A model generated the notes under the pieces. That model searched no databases. It saw nothing but the letters and a program-made list of their open reading frames with translations, and was not told where the DNA came from. A program made the position numbers and the translations under genes. Shown here piece by piece: positions 9,194 to 13,966 of a stretch of 13,966 nucleotides of DNA. Where the stretch lies: positions 1 to 13,966 of the forward strand of contig JBILXN010000043.1 of NCBI GenBank assembly GCA_044378425.1, in the 5' to 3' direction. The DNA comes from UBA6136 sp044378425. GTDB lineage: Bacteria > Pseudomonadota > Gammaproteobacteria > Methylococcales > Methylococcaceae. The first letter of the stretch is position 1, and each line of letters opens with the position of its first letter.

Positions 9194-10385
9194 CCTACCC
9201 GAATCCATCAGTGATGCCACCTTGCTGGACTGGCATTCGAACTCCGGTGACATGGTCACCAAGGATCAAAGCCTGATTGATCTTGAAACCGATAAGGTCA
9301 TCCTCGAGGTGCCGGTGCCGGCCACCGGCATTTTGCAGGAAGTCCGCCATCACAAGGGCGACACAGTCTGTAGCGGAGATATATTGGCTGTAATAGAGAC
9401 CGAGTCGGCGCTGGTTCAGGTCGCGACGGAAACCGTCTCAATCGCAGAGGAGGAAAGACCGGCCCTCACTGAAGCCGCCGCAAGCGCCCCGCCGCCGCAA
9501 CCTCGCGCTCTGGGTTCGGACCAGCCCATTAGCCCTGCCGTGCGTCGGTTGCTCATGGAGCACAAACTCAACCCGGTGGATATCGCGGTCAGTGGCCGCA
9601 TCACCAAACAGGATGTTCTCAACCATCTGGAAAAAACCAAGAGTTCTCCTCAACCGCCCCTGCAGCAGGCATCCGTCACGACACGTCCAGGTGATCGGCG
9701 TGTGCCCATGACCCGACTACGCGCCCGCATTGCCGAACGGATGATCGAAGCCCAGCATACAACCGCTACCCTTACCACCTTCAATGAAGTGAATCTCCAG
9801 AAGATATTTGATCTTCGTAACCAGCACCGTAGCCGGTTTGAGGAGGAGCACAAGGTCAAACTGGGATTGATGTCGTTCTTTGTGAAGGCAGCAGTTGAAG
9901 CCCTGAGGCGTTTCCCGGTTATCAATGCCTCGCTGGATGACAGCGAAATCGTTTACCACGACTATTACGACATTGGAATCGCCGTAACCACTGAACGGGG
10001 CCTGGTAGTCCCTGTATTGCGTGACGCAGATCGACTGGATTTCGCCGAGATCGAGAAGGCGATTACGGCGTATACCCAGCGGGCCAGGGATGGGAAACTG
10101 AGTTTCGAGGAATTGACAGGCGGCACGTTTACCATCACCAACGGGGGCATTTTCGGCTCCATGCTGTCAACTCCGATCCTTAACCCACCACAAAGCGCCA
10201 TACTTGGCATGCATGCCATCAAGGAGCGACCTGTGGTGGAAGCCGGTGAGATTGTTATCCGCCCCATCATCTATCTCGCATTGTCTTACGACCACCGCAT
10301 TATTGACGGTCGCGATGCGGTAGCGTTTCTCTTTACCGTAAAGGAATTGCTTGAAGACCCGGTCAGATTGTTATTGCATGTCTAG
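9168..10385 (+). CDS. sucB: 2-oxoglutarate dehydrogenase E2, dihydrolipoyl succinyltransferase
   Basis: SucB forms the core of the 2-oxoglutarate dehydrogenase complex and transfers succinyl from lipoate to CoA. The frame is open much further upstream, but starting at the ATG at 9168 (MRIEVLVPNLPES) gives 405 residues, the same length as E. coli SucB. ATGs at 9129 and 9141 would add 13 or 9 residues with no family support. Only a weak GGA precedes the chosen start, consistent with coupling to sucA. Domains in order are a lipoyl domain with the lipoylated Lys43 in ETDKV, an Ala/Pro-rich linker (about 85-115), a peripheral subunit-binding domain (ISPAVRRLLMEHKLNP, about 120-155), then the acetyltransferase-type catalytic domain. 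That domain ends with the catalytic DHRIIDG, His376 and Asp380. The stop overlaps the convergent kinase gene by 15 bp. No lpd or sucCD follows, so E3 must be encoded elsewhere. Confidence 0.97.
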   Translation: MRIEVLVPNLPESISDATLLDWHSNSGDMVTKDQSLIDLETDKVILEVPVPATGILQEVRHHKGDTVCSGDILAVIETESALVQVATETVSIAEEERPALTEAAASAPPPQPRALGSDQPISPAVRRLLMEHKLNPVDIAVSGRITKQDVLNHLEKTKSSPQPPLQQASVTTRPGDRRVPMTRLRARIAERMIEAQHTTATLTTFNEVNLQKIFDLRNQHRSRFEEEHKVKLGLMSFFVKAAVEALRRFPVINASLDDSEIVYHDYYDIGIAVTTERGLVVPVLRDADRLDFAEIEKAITAYTQRARDGKLSFEELTGGTFTITNGGIFGSMLSTPILNPPQSAILGMHAIKERPVVEAGEIVIRPIIYLALSYDHRIIDGRDAVAFLFTVKELLEDPVRLLLHV

Positions 10386-11111
10386 TTGCTGTGGCGCTAG
10401 GGCCGATGGCAGGGATATCTCGAATTCGCTGCCGAGTCCTGTACCAGCGCTGCTCGCGGAGATGTCTCCTCCCATAGATCTCAGCAGGCCACGAGCAAGT
10501 CCAAGCCCAATGCCGATACCCGCCGCGCCGTGCTGGGGTCTATTCAACTGGCGAAAGGGCTGGAATAGCTCTTCGGTAAGGGATGGATCGAATCCCACGC
10601 CCTGATCCCGGATTACCATAGAAACTAGGCCCTGTTGATGCCTAAGTTCGATTTTTATTTCGCTATTCGCAGCTGAAAATCGGGAGGCATTGTCGAGTAC
10701 ATGATGGATTGCTCTTCGCAGATGACCACGATCAGCCATAACCCAGAGGAAGGGCTCGCCGGTAATCGGGGAAAGCGTCTGTCTCCGCTGCGCCAGGACA
10801 GTGGAAAGGGACTGAACCGTTTCGGCCAACTGCTGACGCAGTTCGACAGGTTCAAGTTCAGCCGACACCCCCCCATGACTCAGGCGCCCCAGATCCTGGA
10901 TATCTGTCAAAAGCGTGGTGAGTTGTCTGACCTGGGCTTCGATTCGGGCCGTCTCGGTCGCTATGACCGGGTTACCCCCTGCCTCACTTTGACGAATCAG
11001 ATGCAGCGCAACCGAAACAGGCGAGAGCAGATTGCGAACTTCATGGGTCAGCCTGCGCAGCGCCACCGCCAGTTCTGGCTGTTGCGCTGTATCCGGTGTT
11101 TTAGCGAACAC
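10371..11111 (-). CDS. Small soluble sensor histidine kinase without sensor domain
   Basis: This is the kinase half of a two-component system. Its 246 residues consist almost only of the transmitter. The H-box LTHEVRN carries the phospho-accepting His23, followed by a dimerisation helix pair (about 15-80). The HATPase domain has N-box HHVLDNA (Asn141), G1 DQGVGFD (169-175), F-box LFQPFRQ and G2 GIGIGLGL (198-205). No transmembrane segment, signal peptide, PAS, GAF or HAMP domain is present. The signal must therefore reach it through a partner protein or the short region before His23. The start is a GTG at 11111 inside the regulator's last codons. There is an 11-bp overlap and no clear ribosome binding site, pointing to translational coupling. 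The stop lies inside the end of sucB on the other strand. The signal and target genes cannot be read from the sequence. Confidence 0.9.
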   Translation of the reverse strand: MFAKTPDTAQQPELAVALRRLTHEVRNLLSPVSVALHLIRQSEAGGNPVIATETARIEAQVRQLTTLLTDIQDLGRLSHGGVSAELEPVELRQQLAETVQSLSTVLAQRRQTLSPITGEPFLWVMADRGHLRRAIHHVLDNASRFSAANSEIKIELRHQQGLVSMVIRDQGVGFDPSLTEELFQPFRQLNRPQHGAAGIGIGLGLARGLLRSMGGDISASSAGTGLGSEFEISLPSALAPQQLDMQ

Positions 11112-11724
11112 CGATTTCTATTGCCAGCGCCACCAGGTCGGCAAGTGAGGTCACACCCAGTTTCTCCATAATACGGGCGCGGTGGATTTCTGCCGTCCGG
11201 TGACTGATATCCAACGCTCTGCCCACTTGCTTTGCGGAGAAACCACGGGCCAGGTAAACGATGATTTCCTTTTCTCGGGGCGTCAGCCGCGAGTATAAGT
11301 CCTCGAATTCCTGATGCTTGGCTCGGTCCCGATCGCGCTGCGCACCCAGTGCCATGGCGTGTTGAACCGCCTTGATCAGAATCTCCGGATCAATCGGCTT
11401 CTCAAGGAAATCAACAGCGCCGGATTTCAGACCCGCCGTCGCTTTGGGCACATCACCATAGCCGGTCAAAAAGATAATCGGGAGATCGATGCCCCGCTCT
11501 ACCAGAATCTGCTGAAGATCCAGTCCAGAGATTTGTGGCAGGTTAATGTCGAGTATCAGACAACCTCTATGCCCTGGCTTGTACGCCTCTAAAAAGTCGT
11601 TACCCGAAGCATAGGCAACCACATCGAAACCTTCCGCGACCATAAGTGTCCGCAGCGCTTCACAGATATCGACATCATCATCAACCACAAACACCGTCAA
11701 TCCATTAACAGCCATGACTATCAT
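11101..11724 (-). CDS. Response regulator, FixJ/NarL type (REC + LuxR-type HTH)
   Basis: This is a DNA-binding response regulator of 207 residues, paired with the kinase that follows it. The receiver domain has the acidic pocket DDD (15-17), the phospho-accepting Asp59 in LILDINLP, the switch Thr87 in FLTGYGDV and Lys109 in FLEKPI. These FLTG and EKPI forms are typical of FixJ-like regulators. A linker leads to a GerE/LuxR helix-turn-helix (about 145-200, LTPREKEIIVYLARGFSAKQVG). The ATG at 11724 gives the longest form. An ATG at 11715 has a GGA eight bases upstream and is an equally good start, removing three residues. TATAAC lies very close upstream of the start and could be a -10 for a transcript with almost no leader. 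Repeated CAAGACG motifs lie about 100-145 bp upstream and could be a control site. The regulated genes are unknown. Confidence 0.93.
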   Translation of the reverse strand: MIVMAVNGLTVFVVDDDVDICEALRTLMVAEGFDVVAYASGNDFLEAYKPGHRGCLILDINLPQISGLDLQQILVERGIDLPIIFLTGYGDVPKATAGLKSGAVDFLEKPIDPEILIKAVQHAMALGAQRDRDRAKHQEFEDLYSRLTPREKEIIVYLARGFSAKQVGRALDISHRTAEIHRARIMEKLGVTSLADLVALAIEIGVR

Positions 11725-11825
11725 CCAGGTTATAACTAGAGGGCACGACCGGCATCATCACGACCGCAACGCGACCGGGCCTGTCATATGTGAAAATAAC
11801 TGCGTAGATCATCCAACAGCCTATC

Positions 11826-11875
11826 CGTCTTGTCTATGTACCAAGACGTTACTTTTATGCAAACAAGACGGTTAC
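11826..11875. repeat. CAAGACG repeat cluster upstream of the response regulator
   Basis: CAAGACGTTAC at 11842-11852 recurs as CAAGACGGTTAC at 11864-11875, a 22-bp start-to-start spacing, about two helical turns. An inverted copy, CGTCTTG, lies at 11826-11832. The outer copies extend to an exact 9-bp inverted pair, CCGTCTTGT (11825-11833) and ACAAGACGG (11863-11871). The first two units can also form a 7-bp hairpin followed by TTACTTTTAT on the + strand, where no gene needs a terminator. The layout fits a binding site for a dimeric or tandem regulator, possibly the FixJ-type protein itself; that is inference. Confidence 0.45.
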
Positions 11876-11886
11876 AGAGGCTCTGA

Positions 11887-12147
11887 TTATTGCTCTGGGG
11901 CCGTTTCGAGCTCCAATCGTGCCAACCAGGCTAGGGCATGCTCCCGACCATCACCACACATGTCAAGCATGGGCTGCAATCCCCCACAACAACCTGGGCG
12001 TCCTGGCAAGCCAAAAAGAGCACATCTCAAATCTTCGGTCAGCTGCACACAGGGAACGCCGGCCGGCTTGCCTTGAGGCATAGCGGGTAAGGGCGTCGAG
12101 ATAGACGGAGCGATACAGCAGGCACCACAACCCGGACGACAATTCAT
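11887..12147 (-). CDS. YkgJ-type cysteine-cluster protein
   Basis: This is a small, 86-residue protein resembling the YkgJ/UPF0153 family of putative zinc- or iron-binding proteins. The N-terminal signature CRPGCGACC supplies Cys3, Cys7, Cys10 and Cys11. Further cysteines are at 33, 42, 53, 54 and 64, making nine in total. This spacing suggests metal or Fe-S binding, but no biochemical role is established for the family. The motif PxGKPAGVPC.QL....C.LFG..GRP.CCGG fits the family as I know it. There is no signal peptide or membrane segment, so it is probably cytoplasmic. Its ATG overlaps the stop of the HIT gene as ATGA (12144-12147), so it is the last gene of the queA-HIT-ykgJ unit. The following 162 bases to the response regulator contain no gene. 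Confidence 0.85.
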   Translation of the reverse strand: MNCRPGCGACCIAPSISTPLPAMPQGKPAGVPCVQLTEDLRCALFGLPGRPGCCGGLQPMLDMCGDGREHALAWLARLELETAPEQ

Positions 12148-12599
12148 GTGGGTTGCAGGGTCGAGGTGAATCCAGTGATGTCGGCCGAACTAAATTTGTA
12201 GGCAATATCAATCAAGGCTTCACTGTCATAAGGTTCAGGGGTAAAACGCCCCCAGACGGGTGCCGGCCAGGCCGGATCATTCCGATACCGCAGCACGTGA
12301 TGAATATGCAACTGCGGCACCAAATTACCCAGGGAAGCAATGTTGAGTTTATCGCAGCCTAAAGTGGATGAGAGATAAGTAGCCAACGCTGATGACTCCC
12401 GCATTAACTGCATCTGGTCGCACTCGGCCAACTGATGAACTTCGCTAATACCCAAGCGTTGCGGAACTAGAATAAACCACGGGTAACGTCGCTCATTCAT
12501 CAGTAATAGCCGACTGAGAGTGAAACACCCAAGTTCGATACAGTCACTTTTGAGGCGGGGATGCAACTCAAAGTCCTGCCCCCCACCCGGTTCACTCAT
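12144..12599 (-). CDS. HIT-family (histidine triad) protein
   Basis: This is a probable nucleotide hydrolase or transferase of the histidine-triad superfamily, 151 residues from the ATG at 12599. The active-site region reads NLVPQLHIHHVLRYRNDPAWPAPVWG. The triad pattern HxHxHxx is present as Gln96-x-His98-x-His100, so the first His is Gln while the central catalytic His98 is kept. From memory, such a Q-L-H-x-H form with a DPAWPxPVWG tail recurs in proteobacterial HIT proteins, so it is probably a natural subfamily and not a damaged gene. The N-terminal half has the usual LMNERRYPWFILVP strand. The start overlaps the queA end by 8 bp; an in-frame GTG at 12626 would add nine residues. The stop overlaps ykgJ by 4 bp. 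The substrate is unknown; dinucleoside polyphosphates are only a family-based guess. Confidence 0.88.
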   Translation of the reverse strand: MSEPGGGQDFELHPRLKSDCIELGCFTLSRLLLMNERRYPWFILVPQRLGISEVHQLAECDQMQLMRESSALATYLSSTLGCDKLNIASLGNLVPQLHIHHVLRYRNDPAWPAPVWGRFTPEPYDSEALIDIAYKFSSADITGFTSTLQPT

Positions 12600-13647
12600 C
12601 AGGTCTACCTGCAATTTCGGCTGCACTCTGCCGAGTTAAAAACATGGCGTCGCCGTAACTGAAGAATCGGTATGCCTGCGCCACAGCATGCCGATAGGCA
12701 TCCATGACCCGGTGATAACCGGCAAACGCGCACACCAAGGTCAACAAGGTTGATTCGGGAAGATGAAAATTGGTGACCAATGCATCGACCGTATGGAATT
12801 TAAATCCCGGCCGGATAAAAAGGCGCGTCTCGCCATAATAAGGCCCGATTTCACCTGAAATGCTCGCCGTTTCGAGAGCCCGCACGACGGTCGTACCAAC
12901 AGCCACAACCCTTCCCCCGCGCTGCCGAGCAGCTCGAATACGCCCGACGGTGATCTCGGATACCTCACAGATTTCAGCGTGCATAACGTGTTGATCAAGA
13001 TCATCTACCCGAACCGGCAGGAAGGTTCCGCTCCCGACATGAAGAGTGATGTAGGCGAGTTCTACGCCCATCTCCACCAGAGATGACATCATGTTTTCAT
13101 CAAAATGGAGACCCGCCGTGGGGGCCGCTATGGCACCCGCAACCTTTGCAAAAACGGTCTGGTAGCGCTGTTCGTCGTCCTCGCTGTCAGATCGGGTGAT
13201 GTAGGGTGGCAACGGGATATGTCCTACCGCTGTCAGAACTTGGTCAACTGTCACCCCCCCGCAAAACGCCAGCACAAAAAGATCAGCTTCTCTACCCACA
13301 ACACGGCAAGTAAACTCGCCATCCAGACTCAGGATACTGTCTGGTTTGGGCGATTTGCTTGCCCTGATATGGGCCAGAGCCGTATGAGCATCCAGGACTC
13401 GTTCGACCAATATCTCGACCTTGCCACCGCTGGATTTCCGTCCGAAAAGCCGAGCGGGAATCACCCGAGTGTCGTTCAGAACCAGCAAATCGCCGGGCTT
13501 GAGCAAATCAGGAAGATCCCCGAACATGCGATCTATCGGCAAACCCTGCCCATCAAGATATAACAACCGAGCCCCACTGCGTTCTGCCAGCGGTGCCTGA
13601 GCGATCAGGGCATCGGGTAAGTAATAGTAGAAGTCGCTTTTTTTCAT
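12592..13647 (-). CDS. queA: S-adenosylmethionine:tRNA ribosyltransferase-isomerase QueA
   Basis: QueA transfers and isomerises the ribosyl part of SAM onto 7-aminomethyl-7-deazaguanine at tRNA position 34, giving epoxyqueuosine in the queuosine pathway. The 351-residue protein fits the usual length. Family motifs run from end to end: FYYYLPDALIAQAPL at the N-terminus, LLVLNDTRVIPARLFG (about 55-70), KVEILVER, AAPTAGLHF, LHVGSGTFLPVR, MHAEICEV, NFHLPESTLL and AYRFFSYGDAM near the C-terminus. The ATG at 13647 has no good Shine-Dalgarno sequence. TTGATACC a few bases upstream could be an extended -10, so a nearly leaderless transcript is possible. The gene heads an overlapping unit with the HIT and YkgJ-type genes. 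In many bacteria queA is followed by tgt, which is absent here. It diverges from the tRNA-Leu gene. Confidence 0.97.
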   Translation of the reverse strand: MKKSDFYYYLPDALIAQAPLAERSGARLLYLDGQGLPIDRMFGDLPDLLKPGDLLVLNDTRVIPARLFGRKSSGGKVEILVERVLDAHTALAHIRASKSPKPDSILSLDGEFTCRVVGREADLFVLAFCGGVTVDQVLTAVGHIPLPPYITRSDSEDDEQRYQTVFAKVAGAIAAPTAGLHFDENMMSSLVEMGVELAYITLHVGSGTFLPVRVDDLDQHVMHAEICEVSEITVGRIRAARQRGGRVVAVGTTVVRALETASISGEIGPYYGETRLFIRPGFKFHTVDALVTNFHLPESTLLTLVCAFAGYHRVMDAYRHAVAQAYRFFSYGDAMFLTRQSAAEIAGRPDE

Positions 13648-13688
13648 TCGGAAATGGTATCAACTTGCCATCCCAAATGCAGCAGGGC

Positions 13689-13706
13689 GACATTTCTGGA
13701 AATGTC
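13689..13706. promoter_or_regulatory. Perfect 18-bp palindrome between queA and tRNA-Leu (possible operator)
   Basis: GACATTTC-TG-GAAATGTC is a perfect 8-bp inverted repeat with a 2-base centre. It overlaps the likely -35 region of the tRNA-Leu promoter and lies 42 bases upstream of the queA start. A related half-site, GGAAATG, recurs at 13650-13656 next to the queA start codon. Compact perfect symmetry at a divergent promoter suggests a homodimeric regulator site, but no regulator is identified. The two-base centre makes it unlikely to act as an RNA hairpin. Confidence 0.45.
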
Positions 13707-13726
13707 TAGGCCACTGTGGGTATAAT
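13697..13726 (+). promoter_or_regulatory. Promoter of tRNA-Leu
   Basis: A perfect -10 TATAAT is at 13721-13726. The best -35 is TGGAAA (13697-13702, four of six consensus matches) with an 18-bp spacer. The discriminator CGCCCC after the -10 is GC-rich, as in stable-RNA promoters under stringent control. Transcription would begin near 13733, a few bases before the mature tRNA. Confidence 0.7.
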
Positions 13727-13739
13727 CGCCCCATGATGT

Positions 13740-13826
13740 GCCGGAGTGGCGAAACTGGTAGACGCGCCAGACTCAAAATCTGGTTTAGGAAACTAAGTGT
13801 CGGTTCGATTCCGACCTCCGGCACCA
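13740..13826 (+). tRNA. tRNA-Leu (anticodon CAA)
   Basis: The 87-base gene folds as a class II tRNA that reads UUG codons. The acceptor stem is GCCGGAG (13740-13746) with CTCCGGC (13816-13822). The discriminator A at 13823, typical of tRNA-Leu, is followed by an encoded CCA (13824-13826). The anticodon stem CCAGA/TCTGG (13767-13771, 13779-13783) encloses loop CTCAAAA with anticodon CAA at 13774-13776. A long variable arm follows (TTTAGGAAACTAAGTG). The T arm is GTCGG-TTCGATT-CCGAC. It closely resembles E. coli leuX. The TATAAT promoter lies directly upstream. Confidence 0.97.
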
Positions 13827-13966
13827 TTAACATAACATTACCGTTCTATAACAGTAGGTTACGAATACGGGGCCAATCTCATATCGGCAGGTACGTTACT
13901 TTGGTCAGTTACCGTGCCTACCAGATCGCCGTCCTACACAACCCGAAATGTCCATGGCATTTACAT
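13827..13966. other. Non-coding stretch after tRNA-Leu, no gene recognised
   Basis: No convincing coding frame, second tRNA or mobile-element end is visible in these 140 bases. One imperfect hairpin can form: GGCAGGTACG (13886-13895) pairs with CGTGCCTACC (13913-13922) with one mismatch and one G-U pair. The direct repeat GTTAC sits in its loop. No T-run follows on the + strand, so it is not a standard terminator. Confidence 0.4.

Noticed and set aside
11826..11858. Intrinsic terminator on the + strand (7-bp hairpin then TTACTTTTAT)
   Set aside because: No + strand gene lies upstream for several hundred bases; the units recur as phased direct repeats, so a binding site explains them better.
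13105..13563. 152-codon open frame on the + strand inside queA
   Set aside because: It is antisense to conserved QueA motifs; the product is not protein-like.
13886..13922. Terminator for tRNA-Leu
   Set aside because: The hairpin is imperfect, has a 17-base loop, and is not followed by a T-run.

Overview
The window looks like a chromosomal housekeeping segment of a gammaproteobacterium. The evidence is the recB-recD pair, a 405-residue SucB and a SucA close to the E. coli proteins, a QueA, and a tRNA-Leu with an encoded CCA end. GC content looks moderate to high and base usage looks even throughout. I see no insertion sequence, integrase, toxin, phage gene or CRISPR array. The species cannot be named from the sequence alone.

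Left part (1-5067, + strand): the 3' three quarters or more of recB, then complete recD, joined by a one-base stop/start overlap. These are two subunits of the RecBCD helicase-nuclease; recC is not in the window. recD runs tail to tail into moaA (- strand, 5111-6118), which makes the radical-SAM GTP 3',8-cyclase of molybdenum cofactor synthesis.

Centre (about 6119-10385): a divergent control region between moaA and sucA contains an exact 11-bp inverted repeat. Each arm holds a -10-like GATAAT and a DnaA-box-like TTATCCAC. sucA and sucB follow with a 26-bp overlap. They encode E1 and E2 of the 2-oxoglutarate dehydrogenase complex; no lpd (E3) or sucCD follows. sucB collides tail to tail, with a 15-bp overlap, with a - strand two-component pair: a FixJ/NarL-type response regulator followed by a small soluble histidine kinase without a sensor domain. 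Repeated CAAGACG units lie upstream of the regulator.

Right part (11887-13966): a tightly packed - strand unit queA - HIT-family protein - YkgJ-type cysteine-cluster protein, with 8-bp and 4-bp overlaps. queA is divergent from a tRNA-Leu(CAA) gene. The tRNA has a clear TATAAT promoter with a GC-rich discriminator, and a perfect 18-bp palindrome covers its -35 region. The last 140 bases hold no recognisable gene.

I found no clearly new multi-gene system. The most interesting unexplained signals are the short symmetric elements in the three control regions, the sensorless kinase/regulator pair, and the queA-HIT-YkgJ unit, in which queA is not followed by tgt.
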